The position numbers and the translations under genes are program-made. Of a stretch of 58,812 bases of DNA, positions 1 through 8,278 are shown piece by piece; the stretch's first letter is position 1, and each line of letters starts with the position of its first letter. Below the pieces are notes generated by a model. That model was not told where the DNA came from. It did not search any database and worked only from the letters and a program-made list of their open reading frames with translations. Source of the stretch: an uncultured Clostridia bacterium (GTDB lineage: Bacteria > Bacillota > Clostridia > Oscillospirales > Acutalibacteraceae); the NCBI GenBank assembly GCA_946566955.1, contig CAMNXD010000006.1, positions 1 to 58,812 on the forward strand. Direction: 5' to 3'.

Positions 1-197
1 ACTTGTTTACACCATTCTTCAAAAGCACTTTTCTCTTCTGCAGTCATGTTTTCTTTTCCTGCGAATTTAATTAATTGATTCAAACTATTTTCGCTTTCTT
101 TAGAAAATATATCTTTATAGGATTCCTGAGCACTAAACCATTCTTTGATTTTTTCATTAAATTTTTTGTGTAATTCTTCATTTGCGCATTCTGACAT
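1..197 (-). CDS. hypothetical protein, 5' end only
   Basis: This is the start of a gene that leaves the window at its left edge; 65 codons are visible. The ATG is preceded by a good GGAGG ribosome binding site at about 206-210. The visible protein begins MSECANEELHKKFNEK and is rich in Glu, Lys and Asn, with no signal peptide or membrane segment. It looks like a small soluble helical protein. I do not recognise the family, and the missing C-terminus prevents any functional call. Confidence 0.6.
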   Translation of the reverse strand, partial: MSECANEELHKKFNEKIKEWFSAQESYKDIFSKESENSLNQLIKFAGKENMTAEEKSAFEEWCKQ

Positions 198-365
198 GAT
201 ATCACATCCTCCATAATATTTATTTGAATTTAGACTCTATATTATAAATTATAAACATTTTTTGATGAAAATCAATGGCGAAACGCAACAAAAAAACAGT
301 TAATATTTTAACGAATAGCGCAAATAGGGCTCTTCAAACTCATAATTCGAGTGCTTAAACTCGAT

Positions 366-402
366 AAAATAAAAAAATTTGCACAAAAAATGATTTGTGC
401 AA
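366..402 (-). terminator. rho-independent terminator of nagZ
   Basis: Read on the minus strand, a perfect 9-bp inverted repeat (TTGCACAAA / TTTGTGCAA, loop of 6) is followed by a T-rich run (ATTTTTTTATTTT). It lies about 50 bases beyond the stop of the NagZ gene and should end its transcript. Confidence 0.8.
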
Positions 403-452
403 TTGATATGTTTAAAAAACGGCATGTAATCAATATATATACTCTAAAATAG

Positions 453-1664
453 CTACGACTCTTTATTAATATTTTGAAAATACTTTTCCTTTAGCTCCAT
501 TATTCGCCCTATGGAGCTATTTATATCGGATTCTGAAATTTCTCCATGAGATATGGCATTCTTTAAATACTTAAATAGATTATCGAGTTTATAAACGTCG
601 TGCTTACTATAAATCTCTACAGGCATGCATATTATATCTACACCTGCTGCAATGGCACGCTTTACCGCTTCTTCCTCGCCAAAATTCTCAGATATTGCTT
701 TCATATTCATAGCATCTGTAATAATCACACCGCTAAATCCAATTTGCTTTCTTAGTATATCTTTTAAAACTTTATTTGATAATGTTGCAGGTAAAAAAAT
801 TTGTTTTCCGTCTTTCTTAGAAACAACAGTTTTTGATTCAATTTTAGGTAGCGAAATATGCGCAGTCATCACCATATCTATACCAGAATCAACTAACTCT
901 TTAAAAGGCCTTAGTTCTATTCTTTTTAAGTCCTCTAAGGATTTATTCACTTTTGGCAATTTAAGATGCGAATCAACTTCAGTATCACCATGTCCTGGAA
1001 AATGTTTAGCAGTTCCAATAATGTTTTTTGAATGTAAACCATCTAAAAAGCTTTTTCCAAATTCAGCCACGACTTTAGGATTGCTCCCAAATGAGCGGAC
1101 GTTTATGACAGGATTTTTCGGATTACTATTAATATCAACAACAGGAGCAAAATTACAATTTATTCCTAGTTCTCGAAGCTCCTCGGCAATTTTTTGACCT
1201 TTTCTAAATGCTTCTGAGGAGGTTTTAATTTCTCCGTTATTTTTAAGTCTATTTCTACCGAAGGAAAATCTCTCTACCTTGCCACCTTCTTGATCCACGG
1301 CAATAATTAATGGTGGATGCCCGGAGTCAGTAGCTGAAGTTTGTAAATCACTAACGAGCTTTTTTGTTTGATTTTTATTTTCAAAATTTTGTGAAAACAA
1401 AATCACATTCCCAATATGATATTTAGAAATAATATTTTTAATTTCGCTATTAATTTCTTTAACAGGTTTTAAAGACGATTTTTCTTTGGTTGCAGCTGAT
1501 TTACTCTTCGAGTCTTCACTATCCCAGTATCTAAACTCTAAACACATCATTTGACCGAGTTTTTCATCTATGGACATTTCGGAAGGCTTTAAGTAAGCAT
1601 TGCCGCTTATTGTTAAATTGGAAATTAATGCTGCACTAAGGCAAAATACTACAAATTTTTTCAC
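453..1664 (-). CDS. nagZ: exported beta-N-acetylglucosaminidase, glycoside hydrolase family 3 (NagZ type)
   Basis: NagZ removes non-reducing GlcNAc from peptidoglycan fragments. I place the start at a GTG (1664), with AAGGAGA just upstream at about 1673-1679; this gives a 403-residue protein beginning VKKFVVFCLSAALIS, a Sec signal peptide. An in-frame ATG at 1703 lies before the ribosome binding site. The family hallmarks are present: the substrate-binding KHFPGHGDT block (residues 220-228), the catalytic D-S-H dyad (231-233) and the TDAMNM block with nucleophile Asp 317. The protein has only the catalytic barrel and no added domains. It lies downstream of a secreted amidase on the same strand, which suits extracytoplasmic wall salvage. 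A second, broken copy lies at 9281-10410. Confidence 0.93.
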   Translation of the reverse strand: MKKFVVFCLSAALISNLTISGNAYLKPSEMSIDEKLGQMMCLEFRYWDSEDSKSKSAATKEKSSLKPVKEINSEIKNIISKYHIGNVILFSQNFENKNQTKKLVSDLQTSATDSGHPPLIIAVDQEGGKVERFSFGRNRLKNNGEIKTSSEAFRKGQKIAEELRELGINCNFAPVVDINSNPKNPVINVRSFGSNPKVVAEFGKSFLDGLHSKNIIGTAKHFPGHGDTEVDSHLKLPKVNKSLEDLKRIELRPFKELVDSGIDMVMTAHISLPKIESKTVVSKKDGKQIFLPATLSNKVLKDILRKQIGFSGVIITDAMNMKAISENFGEEEAVKRAIAAGVDIICMPVEIYSKHDVYKLDNLFKYLKNAISHGEISESDINSSIGRIMELKEKYFQNINKES

Positions 1665-1775
1665 AACAATTTCTCCTTGATTTAAAAAGTTATATAAAAA
1701 CAAATACTTAGTTATGAAATCCTAAAATATTATTTCCCAATTACATTCTCTATTATACTAAAGATTTAATTAAGT

Positions 1776-1801
1776 AAAGCAATAGAAAAAACTATTGCTT
1801 T
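1776..1801 (-). terminator. possible terminator hairpin after the amidase gene
   Basis: A perfect 10-bp inverted repeat (AAAGCAATAG / CTATTGCTTT) around a 6-base loop lies 9 bases beyond the amidase stop codon. The following bases on the minus strand are not a clean T tract, so termination is plausible but not certain. Confidence 0.5.
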
Positions 1802-1809
1802 ATTTGTTT

Positions 1810-2502
1810 CTACACATTCAAGTCCATTAATTTCTGACTTATTAATTCCTGACTCACTAATTCGCGAAAATTATCCATCCTTAAACCGTGAAGCGGCCAC
1901 CAATGTAAAACATCTGCATGATCCGAAGCTATTCCAAGCTGATAACCTTCTTGATGACATATTATGCTATCCGGTTCTAGGTTAAACCAATCACACAAAT
2001 AGGCACATAATTTTACCATGTTTTTTAAAGCTGCCTTAAAATATTTCTTGTTTTCAGGAGCTTGTGGATTGTAACTTGATGCATCTATCTTCGATTTATT
2101 CTTAGTAGTGTATACAACACTAGTAGGTTCACACATTTCGATACTAATATAATTATCATTTCCTGAATCATTATCTCCACGTCCACAGTGCCACGTTCTT
2201 AAACACCAAGGTAAATACTGCATAATACATTTATCATCTACAAAAGCATGAACAGATGTAAGCTTGCCACCGTTTTCAGGCTGTTTATTCCACCTGCTAA
2301 ACCAATCTGGGGCCATAATTCCTGGAGAAGCCGTTGAATGAACCATAATACCTCTCGGTTTGATAGTTCTTTTTTCAGATGTCCAGCAACGATTTTCGTT
2401 CATCCACTTTACGTTAATTTTCGGAGGAGCTGCAAAGCAAGACCTAGAAAAAAGAGTACACAATAAAAAGCTCAAAAATATTCTATTAGCTTTTTTACTC
2501 AT
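1810..2502 (-). CDS. exported N-acetylmuramoyl-L-alanine amidase (Amidase_2 type)
   Basis: The 230-residue protein should cleave the amide bond between MurNAc and the stem peptide. It starts with a Sec signal peptide ending near residue 24 (...SCFA/APP). The Amidase_2 zinc site is recognisable: GIMVHSTA with zinc ligand His55, and the C-terminal block CHQEGYQLG...DHADVLHWWP (182-202), which is typical of CwlH/XlyA-like amidases and supplies the other ligand and catalytic residues. No wall-binding domain is attached. The start ATG is supported by GGGGAGG nearby. It precedes nagZ on the same strand, so the two likely act together on muropeptides outside the membrane. A phage lysin origin is possible because prophage genes follow, but the signal peptide argues for a cellular enzyme. 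Confidence 0.85.
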   Translation of the reverse strand: MSKKANRIFLSFLLCTLFSRSCFAAPPKINVKWMNENRCWTSEKRTIKPRGIMVHSTASPGIMAPDWFSRWNKQPENGGKLTSVHAFVDDKCIMQYLPWCLRTWHCGRGDNDSGNDNYISIEMCEPTSVVYTTKNKSKIDASSYNPQAPENKKYFKAALKNMVKLCAYLCDWFNLEPDSIICHQEGYQLGIASDHADVLHWWPLHGLRMDNFRELVSQELISQKLMDLNV

Positions 2503-2702
2503 AGTTATCGCCTCCCCTCTATTGCAGAATATTATATCACGAAATATTTAAACTGTAAACTATTTCACCATTGTTTTTCTATAATGACCTTATCTTTTTA
2601 TTAAAGATACGTTCCTCAAATATGACGTAAAAACAAGTTATTATACCTAAATTTAAAACTTAAAACCCTAAACAAGAAAAGGGAATATTTTTACAAAAAT
2701 GA

Positions 2703-2945
2703 TTAAAATACGTGTTACCATAATTACCATTAATTTCATCGAGCCCAGTTTCCTTAGACAACATATCATCTGATATTAAAATGTTCATTTCCACTTTGAT
2801 AATATTCGAAATTATCGATGCTGTCTTTTAAATCGAGATAGTATTCTCCGTTATCCTACTTGAAAATTAAGGCTTTAAGCGGTTTTAAAATTTTTATTCC
2901 ATTGCTTACAAATGATGTCTCGTTTGGTACATATACACTTATCAT
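2703..2945 (-). pseudogene. remnant of prophage tail protein (Gp37-like), N-terminal part
   Basis: An ATG at 2945 with an AAGGAG ribosome binding site begins MISVYVPNETSF, followed by NGIKILKPLKA. This matches the N-terminus of siphophage minor tail proteins of the ReqiPepy6 Gp37 type. The frame is broken by TAG at 2856-2858 and TGA at 2766-2768. Sense coding resumes in another frame (ILISDDMLSKETGL) and fades by about 2700. It lies next after Dit in the tail-module order, which fits. I saw nothing else coding between here and the amidase start at 2502. Confidence 0.6.
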
Positions 2946-2971
2946 TTATTCGCTCCTTTCTTTTAAAAAAA

Positions 2972-3011
2972 TTCACATTGTATTGACATTGTGAATATAA
3001 TATAGTAAAAT
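2972..3011 (+). promoter_or_regulatory. promoter and palindromic operator of the antitoxin gene
   Basis: TTGACA (2983-2988), a 17-base spacer and TAAAAT (3006-3011) form a good sigma-A promoter. An imperfect palindrome TTCACATTGT-ATTG-ACATTGTGAA (about 2972-2995) overlaps the -35 box, as expected for an operator bound by a RelB/DinJ antitoxin that represses its own gene. Confidence 0.6.
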
Positions 3012-3042
3012 AGGAATATAAATTATAGAGGGGGGAATTAAA

Positions 3043-3303
3043 ATGTCTACAATAAACATTAGAGTAAACGAACAAGTAAAATCTGATGCCAAAAAACTTT
3101 TTGCTAAATTTGGTCTTGATTTAAGCACAGCTATAAATATGTTTTTAATTCAATCAATAAGAGAACAAGGCATACCATTCGATCTACATTTGCATGTTCC
3201 AAATGAAATAACTTCAAAGTCCATTGAAGATACTGAAAAAGGTATCAACTTAAGTGAAACATTCGAAAGCATTGATGATCTCATGGAGGATTTGCATGCT
3301 TAA
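3043..3303 (+). CDS. RelB/DinJ-family antitoxin
   Basis: This 86-residue protein has an N-terminal ribbon-helix-helix of the RelB/DinJ type (MSTINIRVNEQVK, then LDLSTAINMFL) that binds operator DNA. An acidic C-terminal tail would wrap and block the toxin. A strong GAGGGGGGAA ribosome binding site precedes the ATG. The toxin reading frame begins inside its last codons but is truncated, so the antitoxin is now an orphan. The pair sits inside a prophage tail remnant in the opposite orientation to the phage genes, which suggests it was inserted later. Confidence 0.85.
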   Translation: MSTINIRVNEQVKSDAKKLFAKFGLDLSTAINMFLIQSIREQGIPFDLHLHVPNEITSKSIEDTEKGINLSETFESIDDLMEDLHA

Positions 3304-3394
3304 AATCAGAAGAACAGCTCAGTTTAAAAAAGACTATAAAAAGATAGTATTTTCGCCCGGTTGTAAAACAGGAAATTCGCCACCCATATTATGA
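3296..3394 (+). pseudogene. truncated YafQ/RelE-type toxin
   Basis: The ATG at 3296 overlaps the antitoxin stop and has GGAGG at 3284-3288. The first 17 codons read MLKIRRTAQFKKDYKKI, the typical N-terminus of YafQ/RelE-family mRNA interferases that pair with DinJ-like antitoxins. After about 3346 the sequence becomes the C-terminal coding region of the phage Dit gene read in the wrong direction. The frame stops at 3392-3394, leaving 32 codons without the catalytic half. The toxin must be inactive. Confidence 0.75.
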
Positions 3395-3990
3395 TTTTTG
3401 AGGTTATAGGTGCCCCCTTTATAGCATTCCTCAAGCCGGGAATTTACTGTAACACAGCCATCATCAATATTTATTTGAAACTGTGCATGACTGTTTACCG
3501 AGATCTCAACTGTATCTTTCCCTGCCAAGGTCATAATTGGCTTTGACTCCTCAAATCCTACATTTACTACTTTAATTTCTTTGATTTCCTCTGTTATATT
3601 AGTATCTACTGGCTGCTCGTCAACTAAATACTTAAACGGCTGAGTATGAAACTTTACTACTGCGGTCCTAAAATTTACTAACTTTTCAAAATCAATCTGT
3701 TCGGTAATTTCGGACTCATAGTATTTGTCAGGTTCGTTTGAAAATGTGACTTTGCCTGTTCCTGAAAAGAAATGCGAAATTCTATCGACGTCATAATTAT
3801 CATAAAGTCCGATTTTGACAAGTTTATCATATGAGGCATATCCGATATCATCGCTGACATCCCCGTCTCGACCTTCAATTTCCACTACTTGCACCCTCAT
3901 TGCAGGCCGCACAATATGAGGAAGTTCTGAAATAAGTAATCCCTTTAAATTTCTAGAGTCCTCGCCTTTCCAAATAATATAATTGCTCCT
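3334..3990 (-). pseudogene. prophage distal tail protein (Dit) remnant
   Basis: The frame encodes most of a siphophage distal tail protein: NYIIWKGEDSRNLKG near 3980, ISELPHIVRPAMRVQ, then VEIEGRDGD, a classic Dit N-terminal signature, and a C-terminal beta domain. No start codon with a ribosome binding site can be placed: the first codons merge with the tape-measure C-terminal coding region. The C-terminus ends abruptly (PGENTIFL, stop 3334-3336) exactly where toxin sequence begins. Both ends therefore look damaged by rearrangement. In a phage this protein joins the tail tube to the baseplate hub. Confidence 0.7.
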
Positions 3991-4850
3991 GCGAACACAA
4001 CTCTTTCTACTTTGCTTATAACCATTTCGCCCATTTTGTCACCATCTATTTGAAATGCCATACCTTTTAAGGCTGACTGAAATGCTGAGATTAAAAAATC
4101 AGCATCTTCGATTGCAGTCCACTCTTGTCTGTTCGACGAGGATATTTTCGGAAGATCGCTATGGACTGTATGGTTTAAATCAAGGTCAAAGTCTGTAGGG
4201 TTAGCAGATTTCATATCCTGTACGACATTTGTCATCTCACCTTTAAATCCTTCTCCGATACCAAGAGCGAGATTTTTTCCGATTTGCTCTTTAAATAACT
4301 TCGAAGGTGAAGCTATACCGAGTGCTTGCTTGAATCCTCTCGTAAAATTGTCACAAAACCCTCTTATTTTTTGTGATATCCAACCCGTCATATAATATAT
4401 TCCTTTCCAAATTCCCTCGATGATATTCTTTCCAATTTGATAAACCTTGCCGGGCAACTCCTGCAGCGTTTTCACAATATTTTCATACATTTGAATTCCC
4501 ATTTCTCGTGCTTTCTCAGCCATATAGGTCACCCAATTTTTCACTTTTTCTATCGTATCAGAGAACCACTTCCCAATTTTTCCAGGCATTTCTTTAAAAA
4601 AGTCAGTTATGTTTTGAAGGAACGTCCGCCCGGTCTCTCTTGCCTTTTCGCCTGTTTCTTTACCCCAGTTTTGAATTTTTATAAATGTATTTTTTAGCCA
4701 GTCGGAGATTTTGCCGGGTAATTTTGAAAACCAGTCTATTATTTCTGTTATGATCCTTGGAATATCTACTGTTACAAAGCTCCATGCGTCCTTTATGAAT
4801 TTTACAAATGCATCTTTTGAAACTTTATAACAGTGGCTGCGTGAAATACT
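3945..4850 (-). pseudogene. prophage tape-measure protein, C-terminal fragment
   Basis: An open frame without an initiation codon runs from just after the major tail protein stop to 3945. It contains the repeated amphipathic pattern of tape-measure C-termini (WFSKLPGKISDW, EMPGKIGKWFSD, ELPGKVYQIGK) followed by a GIASPSKLFKEQ block typical of these proteins. Functional tape-measure proteins are several times longer and are preceded by tail assembly chaperones. Here both the N-terminal portion and the chaperone genes are missing, so a deletion fused the region near 4840 to the major tail gene. Confidence 0.75.
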
Positions 4851-4853
4851 TAT

Positions 4854-5381
4854 TTAATTCTTCCTTTCCTGTGCTGCATTCAAACTGTCAACGTCAATAT
4901 GGGATGCCCAATCGCCGTACTTACTCGGCATCGTCATTCCTTCAACTGTAATTGTCTTAAACTCCAAGTTTTCGCCTTTTGTAAATGCTTCCGGTACAAA
5001 TGGCTTAAACTTTATCTTCGGGAAAAACTGCGCTCTGTATTTTGTCTGACCGTTTATCATTTTACTCACAATATATCCAAATCCGACGTAAGGAGCGACA
5101 TCATTAATATTTGAGCGATACCTGACGGTTAATGTTTCCTTTTTTCTGCCGAGTAAATCTGCAAACATCTCGTCATTATCATCGGCTGTTGCATTCTGGA
5201 AACTTGATGAATATTCCATGAGCTTGTCATCGCCATATAAACTTGCCTCCGCAGAGTTCGGCGTGATACTTGCACTGATTGCTCCTATAAATTCTTTTGC
5301 GGCTTGGTACGTGGTTTCTGCACCTTCGCCTTCCGTTACTAAAAGGGCACATTTCATGCCCTGCATTCCTATATTTGCCAT
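4854..5381 (-). CDS. prophage major tail protein (phi13 family)
   Basis: This 175-residue protein starts MANIGMQGMKCALLV and ends with the TVEGMTMPSKYGDWASH block. Both match the phi13-family major tail proteins that form the tube of siphophages. An AGAGGT ribosome binding site precedes the ATG. It is somewhat shorter than I expect for the family, so a small internal deletion is possible. It is the only tail gene here still open over its full length, but with the downstream tail genes broken it cannot serve a functional virion. Confidence 0.75.
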   Translation of the reverse strand: MANIGMQGMKCALLVTEGEGAETTYQAAKEFIGAISASITPNSAEASLYGDDKLMEYSSSFQNATADDNDEMFADLLGRKKETLTVRYRSNINDVAPYVGFGYIVSKMINGQTKYRAQFFPKIKFKPFVPEAFTKGENLEFKTITVEGMTMPSKYGDWASHIDVDSLNAAQERKN

Positions 5382-5452
5382 GTATTTTTACCTCTATTTT
5401 TTATAATTTAAATTTATGATAAATACATATAATTGTATCGCCCGTTAAACGT

Positions 5453-5681
5453 TCACTTCTCTTCCGATTTAATTTCAACTGTAGGGCTACTTCCCCAAAT
5501 CGCCATTACTGCAATTAAATACGGCTCTTTAAGTTCATTATTAATTTCTTTTCTTGTTTACAAAGGCTCGCCTATGAATATTTCCGACGAAGTATTTAAC
5601 GCCCTCTTCTTCAATGTATTTTTTTGTAGATACGCTTACAGAATCTTGAGTAACATCATCAAGTGATACTAACTCTTGCGT
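5453..5681 (-). pseudogene. small prophage-type protein, start codon lost and frameshifted
   Basis: A GGAGGAAAA ribosome binding site is followed by ACG (5681-5679) where an ATG is expected; the frame then reads TQELVSLDDVTQDSVSV...KYIEEEGVKYFVG. A +1 shift near the stop at AGAAATTAATAA moves coding to EINNELKEPYLIAVMA...WGSSPTVEIKS, ending at 5453. The composition resembles small accessory proteins of siphophages, but I cannot name a role. The likely ATG to ACG change plus the shift mark it as dead. Confidence 0.5.
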
Positions 5682-5702
5682 TTTTTCCTCCTTATATACG
5701 TT

Positions 5703-5990
5703 TTAAGCTTTAATGTAACAACCACTATATCCAATATATTGACCCAAACTAGTTTTCCACGACATCGCAAACGCTCCTGAATGTCCTCTAATGTCGACTT
5801 GATTACTGTTTTCAACGACTATTCCTTTTGGATCAGAGTCCTCTGAATTTATAGCGTTATATTCTTCAACCAACGAAAGAGCATATTTGTCAGTACCTGT
5901 ACTACAAGTATATGGCAGACCTTTTATACCTGCATAACCTTCGCCTGCGTCGTCTATATTTATTTGTATATGAAACGCAATTGTTTAAAA
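5703..5990 (-). pseudogene. C-terminal fragment of an unrecognised protein
   Basis: An open frame without a start reads INIDDAGEGYAGIKG, then a stretch with NSNQVDIRGHSGAFAM, ending YIGYSGCYIKA at 5703. The Gly-rich pattern suggests a beta-structured tail or surface protein C-terminus. It sits between prophage debris and the M15 peptidase pseudogene. I do not recognise the family. Confidence 0.4.
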
Positions 5991-6099
5991 ATTTTAAACA
6001 GATGGTTTTATTCTTGCCCAACAAATAATTTTTTATTATTTGACTTTTAAGTTCATATTATTAAATTCATTTTTTACTTACATATTTTGGACATAGCTT

Positions 6100-6868
6100 T
6101 TATGAAAATCGAGGAATTTTTTCAAAATGAATATAGTTTGTAGAGTAATGTGAGTCTTTCCAAGAGCCTTTCTATTCCTAGCCCCGGCTTATAGACGCTT
6201 TATAGCAAGCATTGCCTTCCTTTATAAGACCTCTTTGATTTAAATTCCTATCAAGAAATTTTTCAGTACCAGCAGATTCTAATGTTTTAGAATCTGGGTG
6301 AACGCAAGGATTAACATAAGTATTTATATCTATTGCTAAGCCATATGAATACCAAGATATTCTGTTTGTACCAAGTATATATCTAAAAATAAAAGAACTG
6401 GAATTGTTATCAAGCATACTTTTTTCATCTTCAGCGTCATAGTAATCGATTAGTTTAATTTTTTCAATTGGGTATTTAGAATCATACATTTCCTTAAAAA
6501 TTTCTAAAACTTTTTTGAAAAATCAATGGCTTCCCCAGTTTCATCTGTGTAATTGTGTGTAACAATTAATTCACCTTCCATGCTCTTTTCCATCAAACAC
6601 GACATGTAACACTTTACAAAGTCTTAAATCGTCAAATTTTACATATTCATCTTTTGTAGGGCTTTCCATACATATGCTTTTAAGTTTCAGAAGGAATATC
6701 AAGATGTGAAAATCCATCACACAGAACAAAATCTTCCGCATAACAAGTACACGGAATTAAGAATATGAAAATTAAAATTGATAAATTAAATAAAACTTTA
6801 TTAATAAATTTAATTACAAAAAACATTTTACTTTCACAAATTATTTTTCTGCTTTGTTGATTTGACAA
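6100..6868 (-). pseudogene. exported M15-family (LAS) peptidoglycan peptidase, frameshifted
   Basis: Joining frames gives a signal peptide (KVLFNLSILIFIFLIPCTCYA), a linker starting EDFVLCDGFSHLDIP, then the M15 core: WYSYGLAIDINTYVNP (usually H-SYG-AIDINP), LDRNLNQRGLI, CYKASISRG, and a C-terminal KGSWKDSHYSTNYIHFEK near 6110-6160. These match bacterial D-Ala-D-Ala carboxypeptidase/endopeptidase-like M15 enzymes. At least three lesions separate the pieces: a frame change after 6680, another near 6490-6530, and a shift plus a TAG at the expected Trp of the W-x-KGSW region near 6160. It adds one more dead wall-degrading enzyme to this area. Confidence 0.7.
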
Positions 6869-7068
6869 AGTGTAATTGAGGAATTAACATAAAAATGTGT
6901 TTATCCTGATAACCCGTGAATTTAACTAGCAAAAAGATAAGTGCTGACCATAAGGATTACATAAAAAACTAAATTTATGACTTATTGAGAATACTTTTAT
7001 TCAATATATAAAAAATATGTATGATTAAAAACCTATAAACATAGACATAGGAGATATAAATTATAAAA

Positions 7069-8248
7069 ATGACAACAAAAAAGTTAAGATTCATTATTAT
7101 TTTTAATTTAATTTTTATTATATGTTTCGTTCCGCAATATGCACTTGCATGTTTTCAGCATGACGACATCATAGATATATCTAATGAAAAATTATCTTAT
7201 GCTAGTTACACCAAATCAAATGTTTTAGTTATCGGCGAGGGAGCGAATAGAAAGTTTTTTTAAAGAAATGCATGTTCTGGCCCATCCTGAGAATATAATA
7301 AAAAATGAAACTGATAAAATATTTAAAGATTCTGTTTTTATGCAGCAAGAAATACAAAGGGTTATCGATAAAAAATTAAATTTTGAAGTTTCATTATCTG
7401 AAATTAAAAAGTTACAAGCATTTACAAGCTATGATCTTTGCGAGTTCGAAAAGATTTGCTATAAAAAATATATAAGCTCAGAATTTGCTAAAAATTATTG
7501 TAATATACCGCTTGATGCAAATCAAAATTTGTCTATTCGTAATGTTGCAACCACAAAAATGGCGGAACTATTGAGCGTTCAGGACTTAATTGCAAATTCT
7601 ATTCGTGTTAATATACAAAATAAAAACGGTGAAATACTTGAAGGAATATTGATGGATTGTGCGGATGGAATAGAATCTGAAAAGTTAATACATAAGAAAA
7701 TTAAAATTGAACCAAGTATGCAAAGAGATTTAACGAGTTTACAGGTTTTTGATTCAATTTGTGGTCAGTGTGATCGGTTTTATAAAAATTATAATATAGT
7801 ATTATCTTCAAAAGGTACAGCTATAGGGTTGTGTGCTTTTGATAACGATTGGTCATTTAGTTTGGATACTGATATGAAAAGAGTCAGAGCATGGCTTCCA
7901 CCAATAATAAATAAAGAGGGTTAAATAAATTTGCCTCATATTGATAAAAGGTTAGCTAACCATATTTTAAAATTAGATGATAAATCGGTAAGAAATGCGC
8001 TTAAAGATTTTTTAGATGAAGAATATATATCCGCTACACAAAATCGTGTAAAACAAATACAAGAGGCTATTAAATGTTCTGTATATAATAATGAGAGGTT
8101 TTTATTGGATAATGACGAGTGGAATGAAAGTACTATAAGCGAAGAAATAAATGGAGATTGCCACAAAACATATACTGTCCAAACTGAAATAGGTACAGCT
8201 ATATTTGGAAGGTCATACCTCAAACTTTTATACGATGACCTATTGTAA
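7069..8248 (+). pseudogene. exported kinase-like protein (PI3/4-kinase-like fold), two lesions
   Basis: Codons from 7069 encode a Sec signal peptide (MTTKKLRFIIIFNLIF...YALA). A run of seven T at 7255-7261 shifts the frame; with one T fewer the protein continues NRKFFKEMHVLAHPENI. A TAA at 7922-7924 then interrupts the same frame, which reopens at once (INLPHIDKRLANHILKLDD) and ends at 8248. The total would be about 390 residues. The core has CGQCDRFYKNYN (near 7760-7795) and AFDNDWSF (near 7835-7860). The pattern D-R-x3-N followed by D-N-D/G-x-S/A-F is that of the catalytic loop and metal-binding motif in type II PI4-kinase-like, actin-fragmin kinase and HipA-like proteins. A signal peptide on such a fold suggests a secreted effector. 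The exact family is inferred. Confidence 0.55.
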
Positions 8249-8278
8249 AATATAATAATGAAAGGTAAGGAAATAATT

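Noticed and set aside
625-1197. Plus-strand open frame of about 190 codons opposite nagZ
   Set aside because: It is the antisense shadow of a well-supported glycoside hydrolase and has no ribosome binding site.
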